Below, in pieces: positions 36,125 to 44,170 of a DNA stretch of 64,000 nt (positions are counted from its first letter, which is position 1; each line of letters starts with the position of its first letter). The translations under genes and the position numbers were made by a program. The notes under the pieces are model-generated. The model did not search any database, was not told the origin of the DNA, and saw only the letters and a list, made by a program, of their open reading frames with translations. Origin of the DNA: Chthonomonas sp. UBA2017 (GTDB lineage: Bacteria; Armatimonadota; Fimbriimonadia; Fimbriimonadales; Fimbriimonadaceae); NCBI GenBank assembly GCA_002335425.1, contig DDCB01000047.1, positions 62,001-126,000 of the forward strand, in the 5' to 3' direction.

Positions 36125-36142
36125 GCACGAACGACCGAGACC

Positions 36143-36700
36143 TTAGCGGCCGCGCTTCTTCGCCGTTGCTCGGGTGGCCTTCTTGGCTGGAGCCGCAGCC
36201 TTTCGCGCCGGAGCGGCCTTCTTTGCGGCGGGCTTGGCGGCAGCAGCGACCTTCGGAGCGGCTACCGCAGCCTTCGAGGTGGTGCCCGCAGCCTTGCGGG
36301 CTCGGGTCTTCACCAATCGCGGTTGTCCATCTGCGCCTGCGACCAGCTTAAAGCCCTTCGGGATCATCTTCATGGCTTCCATCACTGCCTCGGGAACCTC
36401 AGCGCTGCTGGTTCGGCTCGTTCGAGTTCGCTTGCCACCTCGCTTTCGCGGCTTGCGGAAAGAAGCCGCGGCGGCGGTTGCTTCGGCTTCGGTCGAGACC
36501 GGAACCAAGCCTGCGGCTGTGATCTTCATCAATCCCGCTGCAGGCGGAACGTGAACAAACAGATAGTCGCCCGACACCAAAGCGCGAACTTCGAACGGCA
36601 AGGTGTGCTTCTTCACTCCCACTCGGAAAGTGAGTGCGTTATTGCGGGATTCTGCCTTGAGCTTAAGCGCTCGGGTGATGCTGTCAACTGATTTTGCCAT
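36143..36700 (-). CDS. Histone H1-like protein with Lys/Ala/Pro-rich tail
   Basis: The 185-residue protein has an N-terminal segment of about 80 residues (MAKSVDSITRALKLKAESRNN...) that I cannot assign, a basic hinge KPRKRGGKRTRTSRTS, and a short AEVPEAVMEAMKMIPKGFKLV segment. Its C-terminal tail is built from AAPK, AAKPAAKKAAP and KKATRATAKKRGR blocks like eukaryotic H1 or bacterial HctA/AlgP-type tails. It probably binds nucleic acid. An AGGAG lies 8 nt before ATG, with TATAAA upstream and a strong terminator after it, consistent with a highly expressed single gene. Confidence 0.78.
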   Translation of the reverse strand: MAKSVDSITRALKLKAESRNNALTFRVGVKKHTLPFEVRALVSGDYLFVHVPPAAGLMKITAAGLVPVSTEAEATAAAASFRKPRKRGGKRTRTSRTSSAEVPEAVMEAMKMIPKGFKLVAGADGQPRLVKTRARKAAGTTSKAAVAAPKVAAAAKPAAKKAAPARKAAAPAKKATRATAKKRGR

Positions 36701-36801
36701 TATGTAACTCCTACTCTTTTATATGGGCGCCGCTCCTTGGCATGCCGCTCCATATCACAACTATGATTATGACCAACTCTGCACAAAAAATTACAAGGTT
36801 G

Positions 36802-37641
36802 TCATTCCTGAGACGAAGAAAAACCGGGAATGTTGTCAAGAAGCCGAACATTTCCAATGCGTACGGCCCCCATCAATCGGTCCGAAGAGCGAACAACCTC
36901 CGACTCACTAAGGGTGTCGAAATCGACCGCAGTTAGGTAATCAACAAGAATCCCGAGGCTTTCTAACTTCGACTTCGCATTGAGAAGTAACTGTCGGTTC
37001 AACGGTTCCCCTAACTTCAATTGGTCCTGAATCTCAAAGAGTGTGCGAGGAAACTCAGCCGCTCGCTCACGCTCCTCCACAGAAAGATACACATTCCGAC
37101 TGCTCAAGGCCAGGCCATCGAAATCCCGTACAACTTCGACCCATTCTAAGCTCAACGGCACGTTCAAATCTTCGACCATTCGCCGAATGACTGCGCACTG
37201 TTGCAAATCCTTCAAGCCAAAGAAGGCAACCTCGGGACGCACCAAATTGAAGAGTTTCAAGACGATGGTCGCCACCCCGACAAAATGACCAGGCCGTAAA
37301 CTTCCTTCCCAATGCTGACTCACTTCGGCAACAGAAACTTCAGTCGTCGAACGGGGAAGAAGCTCTTCCCGCGAAGGCGCAAAAATCGCATCGACGCCCA
37401 CTGATTCTGCCAGACGAAAATCTCTTTCTTCATCCCGCGGATACCTGGAAAAATCTTCTTTTGGGCCGAACTGCAGGGGGTTTACAAAGAGTGTGACGAG
37501 AACCTGATTGCAGCGCAATTTGGCCTGCCGCATCAGTTCTAAATGGCCGTCGTGAAACGCACCCATTGTCGGGACTAAGCCGACTTTTGTCCACTGTGAA
37601 CGCGCATCTTGCAGCTCAGCTCGGGTGCGCAGAATCTTCAA
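36802..37641 (-). CDS. panC: Pantoate--beta-alanine ligase
   Basis: PanC joins pantoate and beta-alanine with ATP to make pantothenate. The 279-residue protein has VPTMGAFHDGHLELMRQA (HxGH nucleotide motif), FVNPLQFGPKEDFSRYPR, GHFVGVATIVLKLFNLV, FFGLKDLQQCAVIRRMVEDL and GLALSSRNVYLS. It starts with TTG at 37641, overlapping the panB TGA as TTGA, so the two are translationally coupled. Confidence 0.96.
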   Translation of the reverse strand: MKILRTRAELQDARSQWTKVGLVPTMGAFHDGHLELMRQAKLRCNQVLVTLFVNPLQFGPKEDFSRYPRDEERDFRLAESVGVDAIFAPSREELLPRSTTEVSVAEVSQHWEGSLRPGHFVGVATIVLKLFNLVRPEVAFFGLKDLQQCAVIRRMVEDLNVPLSLEWVEVVRDFDGLALSSRNVYLSVEERERAAEFPRTLFEIQDQLKLGEPLNRQLLLNAKSKLESLGILVDYLTAVDFDTLSESEVVRSSDRLMGAVRIGNVRLLDNIPGFSSSQE

Positions 37642-38423
37642 AAACTGTTCTCACTCGTTGGGAATTTCGAATGGCGCACTTCTTCGGAATACTCTCCCAA
37701 TGCACTCAGAATCGTCTCTCGCAAGTTGCAGTATCGCTTCGCATGGCGGTACTCCTCTTCTTGCAATCCTAAAAGATCGTGCCACACTTGGATTTGTCCA
37801 TCACACCCAGGCCCGGCCCCAATTCCAATCGTAGGAATATCAAGTTGCTTTGAAATCGATGTGGCCAGTTCTTGGGGAATCAGCTCAAGAACCATCGCAA
37901 AAACTCCTGCATCCTGAATGCGTTGAGCTTGTTCGGCAATGAGAGACCCTTCTTCGCCCCGACCTTGGACTCGAAATCCGCCAAAATTATGGATCGATTG
38001 GGGCGTCATTCCGAGGTGCCCCATGACGGGAATCCCGATGCGACCCAGGGCCCAAATCTCCTCTTCTAAGCACCCCTCAATCTTCACGGCTTGGGCACCG
38101 GATTTCATCAGCATGACCGCATGTTTCACCGTCTGATCGAGGGAGGCCCCATACGTGCCAAACGGCATATCCGCGACGACAAAAGAACGATGGGCTGCGC
38201 GAGAGACCGACCGGACCATCGTCGCCATCGTTTCCAACGAAAGCGGCAAAGTTGTTGATTCTCCAAACAGCACATTGGCTGCCGAATCACCCACTAGAAT
38301 AACGTCTACACCTGCCGCCTCGGCCAGAGAAGCGCTCGTCGTGTCGTACGCCGTAATGCAGACAATTTTCCGCCCCTCTTGTTTGAACTGATACAGCTTG
38401 GGAGCGGTCACAAGATCTCGCAC
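37638..38423 (-). CDS. panB: 3-methyl-2-oxobutanoate hydroxymethyltransferase
   Basis: PanB makes ketopantoate from 2-ketoisovalerate and methylene-THF. The 261-residue TIM-barrel protein has ITAYDTTSASLAEAAGVDVILVGDSAANVLFG, VVADMPFGTYG, AVKIEGC, GHLGMTPQSIHNFGGFRVQGR and TIGIGAGPGCDGQIQVWHDLLG. The start codon is GTG at 38423. A 15-bp inverted repeat lies 17 nt upstream, in the gap to bcp. Confidence 0.96.
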   Translation of the reverse strand: MRDLVTAPKLYQFKQEGRKIVCITAYDTTSASLAEAAGVDVILVGDSAANVLFGESTTLPLSLETMATMVRSVSRAAHRSFVVADMPFGTYGASLDQTVKHAVMLMKSGAQAVKIEGCLEEEIWALGRIGIPVMGHLGMTPQSIHNFGGFRVQGRGEEGSLIAEQAQRIQDAGVFAMVLELIPQELATSISKQLDIPTIGIGAGPGCDGQIQVWHDLLGLQEEEYRHAKRYCNLRETILSALGEYSEEVRHSKFPTSENSF

Positions 38424-38439
38424 AAGACCACGATCTTAC

Positions 38440-38476
38440 CAGAAATCTGTGACAAAAGGCATGTCACAGATTTCTG
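38440..38476. repeat. 15-bp perfect inverted repeat between bcp and panB
   Basis: CAGAAATCTGTGACA (38440-38454) and TGTCACAGATTTCTG (38462-38476) are exact reverse complements separated by 7 nt. The right arm encodes the last codons and TGA stop of bcp. No T-run follows on either strand, so it is not a standard terminator; RNA processing, mRNA protection or a protein-binding site are possible. Confidence 0.85.
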
Positions 38477-38916
38477 AGTTTCTCAAGGACTTCTGCGGCA
38501 TGTCCCGCTGGCTTGACCTTGTTCCATTGGGCCACAATTTTTCCATCCGCACCGACTAAGTACGTCGTCCTTTCCACGCCCATGTACTTCTTTCCGTACA
38601 TCGACTTTTCGACCCAAATTCCAAGGGCATTGAGCAAAACTTGCTCATTATCGACCAAAAGTGGAAAGTTGAGGGCGTGCTTCTTCATGAACTTTCCGTG
38701 CGATTTGGCGTCGTCCGGCGAAACGCCCAGAACGGGAACATCGCCAAAATCCGGTCGTGCATCTCGAAATTCACAAGCCTCCACCGTGCATCCGCTGGTG
38801 TCGTCCTTGGGATAAAAATAGATCACATAGGGACGGCCTGCAAGGTCTGCGTTTGTCCAAACTTTGCCGTCTTGGTCAGCCAGCGAAAAGGGAGGGAAGA
38901 GTTGCCCGGTTTCCAT
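38464..38916 (-). CDS. bcp: Thioredoxin-dependent thiol peroxidase (Bcp/PrxQ)
   Basis: The 150-residue protein has the PrxQ motif YFYPKDDTSGCTVEACEFRD, where the first Cys is peroxidatic and the second, five residues later, is the resolving Cys. The C-terminal ERTTYLVGADGKIVAQWNKVKPAGHAAEVL is standard. ATG 38916 is preferred; a GTG two codons upstream (38922) is possible. It may share a transcript with panB-panC, separated by the inverted repeat. Confidence 0.95.
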   Translation of the reverse strand: METGQLFPPFSLADQDGKVWTNADLAGRPYVIYFYPKDDTSGCTVEACEFRDARPDFGDVPVLGVSPDDAKSHGKFMKKHALNFPLLVDNEQVLLNALGIWVEKSMYGKKYMGVERTTYLVGADGKIVAQWNKVKPAGHAAEVLEKLRNL

Positions 38917-38966
38917 AGTCACCGTTATCTAAGCAGGCCAAGCTCGAAGAGTTCCTCAGAATCTTT

Positions 38967-38999
38967 GGACCAGACCGAACATCTGCGCCATTCTGGTCC
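38967..38999. repeat. 8-bp inverted repeat in the bcp / exoprotein divergent region
   Basis: GGACCAGA (38967-38974) and TCTGGTCC (38992-38999) are perfect inverted arms 17 nt apart in the 150-nt gap between the divergent genes. This is a candidate regulator site or hairpin. Confidence 0.5.
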
Positions 39000-39067
39000 G
39001 TCTTTGGGTTATGCTTAGGGAAGCCGGGCAGGCTGCTTTGCGCGAGTCTGCAGGGATGTATTGAGAA

Positions 39068-42000
39068 ATGATAAAAATGCGTTGGATTCAAGGGGTTGCA
39101 ATCTGCGTCATGGGCATGAGCCTCAGCTCGATCGCTTGGGCTCAAAAGGGCGATCTGGGAGCCGGGCCCGAACGGCCCGAAATCGTGATCGGGCTCGAAG
39201 AAGGCAAGGCAAAGGCCTCCTATGTCGCCAAGATGGTCCAAGGGATCGGTGTGATCCGCCGAAAAGAGCGCGAGGGCGTTCCGGCCTTCCGGATTCAGTT
39301 TAAGAGTCGAGCGCTCTACCAGAAGCACTTGGCTCGGCTTCAAAAAGCCGATGGGGTCCGATTCTTGGTGGAGGCCAACCCGGTCTTTGGGAAGAATCCT
39401 GATCTGCCGAGTTCGCTGACCTATCTCGACCGCGAGATTGCCGTGCGCTCTGCACTGCATAAATTCCGAGATCGCGACGAAGAAGAGCGCGGTGCCGCCG
39501 AAGGGCCCGGAGCGGAAGAGGATGGCGAAGGTTCGGGCCTCGACTATCTCCAAGGGTTGCGGGCCTGGCTCGCGGTTCGAGCGTTCCCGAATAAGACCAT
39601 CGACTGGACGGGCTATTCGCGTGCCCTGAATCAAATCAAGTCGATGCCGGCGACGGACCGGTTTATCTCGCGCAGCATCCAAGACCCGCGCAACCTGGCC
39701 GGTTGGGAGTTCATGGGTCCGACCAATCTCGATACGCCCTACCGCATTTACTTCGGCTTGCCACCGGTGAGTGGCCGCGTCAATGCGGTCGAATACGATC
39801 CCTCCACGCCCGGCACGTTCTATTGCGGTTTGGCCCAAGGTGGCATCCGCAAGACCACCGACAGCGGCGTCACCTGGACCGTCATGGGCGATGACTGGGA
39901 CATCAACCACGTCAGCTCCATCGCCGTCGACCCGAAGAATCCGAATACGATCTATGTCGGCACCGGCGATTTCCCCGGAAGCACGTTCTACGGCATCGGC
40001 ATCATGAAGTCGATTGACGGCGGCAACACCTGGGTCAACCTCGGGCGCACCACGTTTAACAATACGGCGATCAGCAAGGTGCTCGTCGATCCCGACGATT
40101 CGAACATCGTGACCGTCAGCACCGGACGCGGGGCGAACTATTTCGGCCGAGTCTATCGGTCCACCGACGGCGGTCAAAACTGGACCATCGCCTTGAATGT
40201 GTCGGCTCCCTGGAGCGACATCGCCATCGGCGAGCCCAGGGCCAACAATGCGCCGCGCTACTACTTCGCCTCGGGCGGAGGAAACGGCGGGAACGTCTAT
40301 CGCTCGATCGATAAAGGTGTGACGTGGACGAAGTTAACCGTTCCGCTCTCTTCTGGATTCCACGAAGTCCTCGATATGGCTCCGTCCAAGGTCAATCCCG
40401 AAGTCGCGTACTTGCTTGCGGGCACCGACCGACGAATTCTCCGCACCGCCGACGGCGGCAATACCTGGACGGACACCACCAATAATTTCCCCGGTGGATT
40501 CAACTGGAACCAACAAAGCTACAACTACCACATCGAAACCTCGCGACGGGCGGGCACGAATGGTCAAGTCGACGTGATCTATGTGGGGCAAATTGACCTG
40601 GTCCAGTCCGCGGACGGCGGGGCCACCTGGCAATCGATCGCCAATGGCTACACGAACAACGCGATCGTGCACGTGGATCATCACTGTCTGGCCGTCAGCC
40701 CCCACAACCCGAACGAAATCATCGCCGGATCAGATGGAGGCATCTTCCGATTCCTTTACATTCCTGGCGGCACAAGCACGTGGACCAGCCTCAATCGAGA
40801 TCTGGGTGCCACCCAGTTCTATCACGGGGCCTGGCACCCGACTGACCCGACCAAAATGCTGGGCGGAACCCAAGACAACTCGACCCCCGTCTCTCGGGGC
40901 GACATCTATAATTGGGACAACGTGGGCGGCGGCGATGGCTTCCATTCGGCCATCAACCAAATCAACCCCGCGTTCCAATACACCACCAGCCAGTTCGGCA
41001 CCGTCTATCGAACGACCACCGCTTGGAGCAATCAGCAGCAGATCAGCCCCAATACCGGTTCGGACAACGTCCCGTTCCACACCCGGATCTACCTCGATCC
41101 GAACAACGGAACGAACCTGTACTACATGTCCAACTACCTGTGGCGAAAGCAAGAGCCGTCGGGAGCTTGGGAACCGCGACTGGGCGGGGTCGAACTGAGC
41201 GATGGCCAGTTCATCCTCTGTGTGGCCGTGGCGCCGGGAGACAGCAACCGAATCTACACCGGTTCCGACTCCAGCGACATCTTCTACAGTAGCGACTTCG
41301 GCGCAACTTGGACTCGGATTGATCAAGGCGTGCCGAACCGTGCTGTCACCGGCATCAGCGTCAACCCGAACAACAAGAACGACATCACCGTCGTTGTTTC
41401 CGGCTTTGGCACCCCGAAGGTTTGGCGATGTTCGGACGTCACCGCTAACCCCCGAACTTGGGTCAATGTGAGCGGGAGCGGTGCCACCGGTTTCCCCGAT
41501 CTCCCGGCGAACTGCATCACTCGCGATCCGACCGCCCCGGAAACCACCTGGTATGTCGGAACCGACATCGGCGTTTACAAAACGGATGACGCAGGCGCGA
41601 CGTGGACCAATTCCACGGCCGCACTCGGTCTTCCGAACGTCGAAGTCACCAACATCGAAGCGAACTCGAGCACCCGGTTCCTGAACGTTTCGACGTACGG
41701 CCGCGGAATGTGGCGAATTCCGATCTCGCAGCTCATTCCGCCTCGCGGGACACTCGACCTCGATCCGGCATCGGTCTTGGGTGGATTCCCCGCCACTGGG
41801 ACCGTCACCTTGGAAAACCCGGCGGGCCCGGGTGGAGTCGAAGTCGCCCTCTTTAGCTCGAACACGCTCTTTGCGACCGTTCCGAGCTCTGTCACCGTGC
41901 AAGCTGGTGAGACGACCGGGACCTTTGTTGTGACGACCAAGCAGGTTGTCAACGCGATGACCGTGTTTATCACCGCGACCGGCGAGACGATCGCGCAAAC

Positions 42001-42598
42001 GAAGCCGCTTCAGCTCACTCCGATCAGCCCGGCTTCGCTGGACCTGGACTTGCCGGATGTCCTTGGCGGCACTCTGGTCACCGGAACTGTGACGCTTTCG
42101 GCGCCAGCTCCGACCGGAGGCGCGGCGGTCACGCTCGCGAGCTCGGTCCCGAACATCGCGCGGCTCCAGCGAAACTGGGTCTTGGTCCCGGCGGGCCAAA
42201 CGTCGACGACGTTTGCCATCCAAACCATTCCGACCCTGGTTCCCGTGGCCTCCATAATCTCTGCCGAACGAGGGGGCATCAAGGCTACGGCAACCCTCAA
42301 CATCCGTCGGCCGAGCGTAACGACGTTGACCACGCCCGCGAACTCGATGGGAGTCAATCGAACCCTCGTTGCGACCGTCACCATCGACGGCAATGCCCCG
42401 GCGGGTGGATTCCCGGTGGCTCTTCAGAGCAGCGATACTCGAGTCGCTCGGGTGCCTGCGTCGGTGACCATCCCGGCTGGCCGCCGAACCGCGACCTTTA
42501 TCATCACGTCGCAAAACCCGGCCAAGACGTCGAACGTGACGATCACGGCCAGGTTCAGCACTCAAGGTCAAACGAAGGTGATCACCGTCACCAAGTAG
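39068..42598 (+). CDS. Large secreted BNR/Asp-box (sortilin-like) protein with C-terminal Ig-like repeats
   Basis: The 1176-residue protein has a signal peptide ending SSIAWAQ and a long beta-propeller region with Asp-box/BNR motifs such as STDGGQNWT, SIDKGVTWT, TADGGNTWT, SADGGATWQ and SSDFGATWT, resembling the VPS10/sortilin glycosidase-like superfamily. The last 280 or so residues hold three Ig-like repeats with the pattern VLGG...TGTVTL..PAP.GG..V.L.SS...A.VP..V.VPAG.T..TF. It is exported; no catalytic assignment can be made. ATG 39068 is used, with Met4 as an alternative. It is monocistronic with a strong terminator. Confidence 0.88.
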   Translation: MIKMRWIQGVAICVMGMSLSSIAWAQKGDLGAGPERPEIVIGLEEGKAKASYVAKMVQGIGVIRRKEREGVPAFRIQFKSRALYQKHLARLQKADGVRFLVEANPVFGKNPDLPSSLTYLDREIAVRSALHKFRDRDEEERGAAEGPGAEEDGEGSGLDYLQGLRAWLAVRAFPNKTIDWTGYSRALNQIKSMPATDRFISRSIQDPRNLAGWEFMGPTNLDTPYRIYFGLPPVSGRVNAVEYDPSTPGTFYCGLAQGGIRKTTDSGVTWTVMGDDWDINHVSSIAVDPKNPNTIYVGTGDFPGSTFYGIGIMKSIDGGNTWVNLGRTTFNNTAISKVLVDPDDSNIVTVSTGRGANYFGRVYRSTDGGQNWTIALNVSAPWSDIAIGEPRANNAPRYYFASGGGNGGNVYRSIDKGVTWTKLTVPLSSGFHEVLDMAPSKVNPEVAYLLAGTDRRILRTADGGNTWTDTTNNFPGGFNWNQQSYNYHIETSRRAGTNGQVDVIYVGQIDLVQSADGGATWQSIANGYTNNAIVHVDHHCLAVSPHNPNEIIAGSDGGIFRFLYIPGGTSTWTSLNRDLGATQFYHGAWHPTDPTKMLGGTQDNSTPVSRGDIYNWDNVGGGDGFHSAINQINPAFQYTTSQFGTVYRTTTAWSNQQQISPNTGSDNVPFHTRIYLDPNNGTNLYYMSNYLWRKQEPSGAWEPRLGGVELSDGQFILCVAVAPGDSNRIYTGSDSSDIFYSSDFGATWTRIDQGVPNRAVTGISVNPNNKNDITVVVSGFGTPKVWRCSDVTANPRTWVNVSGSGATGFPDLPANCITRDPTAPETTWYVGTDIGVYKTDDAGATWTNSTAALGLPNVEVTNIEANSSTRFLNVSTYGRGMWRIPISQLIPPRGTLDLDPASVLGGFPATGTVTLENPAGPGGVEVALFSSNTLFATVPSSVTVQAGETTGTFVVTTKQVVNAMTVFITATGETIAQTKPLQLTPISPASLDLDLPDVLGGTLVTGTVTLSAPAPTGGAAVTLASSVPNIARLQRNWVLVPAGQTSTTFAIQTIPTLVPVASIISAERGGIKATATLNIRRPSVTTLTTPANSMGVNRTLVATVTIDGNAPAGGFPVALQSSDTRVARVPASVTIPAGRRTATFIITSQNPAKTSNVTITARFSTQGQTKVITVTK

Positions 42599-42616
42599 CC
42601 CCGGACGATCAGGCTG

Positions 42617-42653
42617 GCCCCTAGCTTCGCAAGGAGCTAGGGGCTTTTCTTTT
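42617..42653 (+). terminator. Terminator of the BNR exoprotein gene
   Basis: GCCCCTAGCT (42617-42626) pairs with AGCTAGGGGC (42635-42644), followed by TTTTCTTTT. The hairpin overlaps the mazG stop codon on the other strand. Confidence 0.88.
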
Positions 42654-43632
42654 GTTGATCCTTGGCCGCAAGCCAGAGCCGGTCCCACTCGTCAGCCGTC
42701 AGCGTCGAAAGGGGGCGCCTGGCCTTCGACTCCATCACTTCAAATCGAGCGACGAACCGGTCGACCATCTCTCGCAAGGCGTCTTCCGGCTGCACCTGGC
42801 ACCATCGAGCGACATTGACGACCGTGAAGAGCACATCCCCGAGCTCTTCGGCGATCCGAGTGGAGTCACCCAGGTCCATCGCCTCATGGAGCTCGGTCAG
42901 CTCTTCGTGAAGCTTTTCGAAAACTGCCTCAATACTCGGCCACTCGAATCCCACCCGAGCGGCCCGAATGCTGATCTGAGAGGCTCGCAAGAGCGAGGGA
43001 AGAGCCCGTGGCACTTCACCCAGAATTCCCGCCCTCTCCGAGGGTTTCTCCGACTGCTTGATGGCGTCCCAGTTGCGCAAGACCTCGTCGGCGGTCTTCG
43101 CATCGACATCGCCAAAGACGTGCGGATGCCGCCGAATCAGCTTCTCGATGATCTGCTCAGCGACGTCTGTGGAATCCCAGCCTCCGTTCTTTCGGGCGAT
43201 CTGTGCATGCAGAATCGGCTGCAAAAGGAGATCTCCGAGCTCTTCGCACAGCTTCTCCGAGTCCCCGCGATCAATCGCCTCCAAGACCTCATACGCCTCT
43301 TCGACTAAATAGGGGCGAAGCGATTCGTGGGTTTGGGCCTGGTCCCAGGGGCATCCCCCAGGCCCAAGCAGTCGATCGACGATGACGACGAGTCCGGCCA
43401 CTCCACCGGGGTGCTCACTGTCCCTCGGCGGGAGGATGCACCACCCGAGGCTAGGCAAATTCGCGGACTCCTGCGGCCACCAGCGAACCATCCCGGCCCG
43501 AGTGTCCTCGGAGCAAGGCATCTCGATGAGCTGGATCGCTCGGATGTCGAACGGCATCTCGGTGCCACTCGGACGGACTTGTACGGGTCGGTCGGGCCAC
43601 TGTTCGCGGGCCGAAGAAAGGAGATCGTGCAC
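42637..43632 (-). CDS. mazG: Nucleoside triphosphate pyrophosphohydrolase MazG with N-terminal extension
   Basis: MazG cleaves NTPs to NMP and PPi, helping to clean nucleotide pools. The C-terminal 255 or so residues carry two MazG modules: GPGGCPWDQAQTHESLRPYLVEEAYEVLEAI with EELGDLLLQ, and EELTELHEAMD with EELGDVLFTVVNVARW. About 75 extra N-terminal residues, rich in Trp and Pro, are not part of MazG and are unrecognised. The GTG at 43632 has TAGGCT 6 nt upstream, suggesting a leaderless start; internal Met26 or Met48 are alternatives. It lies 13 nt after the P-loop kinase gene. Confidence 0.9.
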   Translation of the reverse strand: MHDLLSSAREQWPDRPVQVRPSGTEMPFDIRAIQLIEMPCSEDTRAGMVRWWPQESANLPSLGWCILPPRDSEHPGGVAGLVVIVDRLLGPGGCPWDQAQTHESLRPYLVEEAYEVLEAIDRGDSEKLCEELGDLLLQPILHAQIARKNGGWDSTDVAEQIIEKLIRRHPHVFGDVDAKTADEVLRNWDAIKQSEKPSERAGILGEVPRALPSLLRASQISIRAARVGFEWPSIEAVFEKLHEELTELHEAMDLGDSTRIAEELGDVLFTVVNVARWCQVQPEDALREMVDRFVARFEVMESKARRPLSTLTADEWDRLWLAAKDQQKKSP

Positions 43633-43645
43633 GGCCTGAGCCTAC

Positions 43646-44170
43646 CTAGCCGGAGCCGAGCGTGCGAAGCCAGGCCCGAGTTTCGCGCAACGACCGCAAG
43701 ACAATCACTCGATCCTGAAGGACTGGATCCACCGCCCAACCCCGGATTCGACTCCGCTTGCGGGCGAAGGATCGAAAATGCCACGCCAAGATGCTCTGGC
43801 GCGACAGCACGAGCCGCAGGCTCTCGGTGTTTCCGTTGCAGACCGGAGTGCGAGACACCACCCGATGAACGGTCCGTCGAAGAAGCCGCCCGAAAGAAAG
43901 CCAGCGTGGATAGTCCAGCGCAACGATCAGGGTCACCCGGGCTAGCGGGATGTCGAGCCACATCCCATAAGCGGTGTCCAGAATCCAGTCGGGTTCTGCG
44001 CAAATCCGAGTAATCAGCTCTCGCTGCTCAGCTTCGGGAACCGGCACCCAATTCGGGAGAAACGTCAGATCGTCCACGCTAGTCCAAGCGAGCCCCAATC
44101 TCCGACTGATCTCCGCCGCAAGCGTCGATTTCCCCGAACCGGTGACGCCGTAGACCAGAATCCGAGGCAT
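43646..44170 (-). CDS. P-loop kinase-like protein (adenylate kinase / topology-modulation-like)
   Basis: The 174-residue protein begins MPRILVYGVTGSGKSTLAAEI (Walker A at residues 8-16), followed by LAWTSVDDLTFLPNWVPVP, a DxD-like switch, and an Arg-rich lid region (RLLRRTVHRVV...RKRSRIRGW). It fits the small nucleoside/adenylate-kinase-like family often called topology modulation protein. The substrate is unknown. Its ATG overlaps the mrp TGA as ATGA. Confidence 0.78.
   Translation of the reverse strand: MPRILVYGVTGSGKSTLAAEISRRLGLAWTSVDDLTFLPNWVPVPEAEQRELITRICAEPDWILDTAYGMWLDIPLARVTLIVALDYPRWLSFGRLLRRTVHRVVSRTPVCNGNTESLRLVLSRQSILAWHFRSFARKRSRIRGWAVDPVLQDRVIVLRSLRETRAWLRTLGSG

Noticed and set aside
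35878..36351. Plus-strand ORF of 157 aa with NPRPAVYKTAALPLSYVG
   Set aside because: This is the antisense translation of tRNA-Thr, a well-known spurious ORF type.
40730..42688. 652-aa minus-strand ORF antisense to the BNR exoprotein
   Set aside because: It is Arg/Asp-rich shadow sequence without a domain; the plus strand encodes a clean exported protein.
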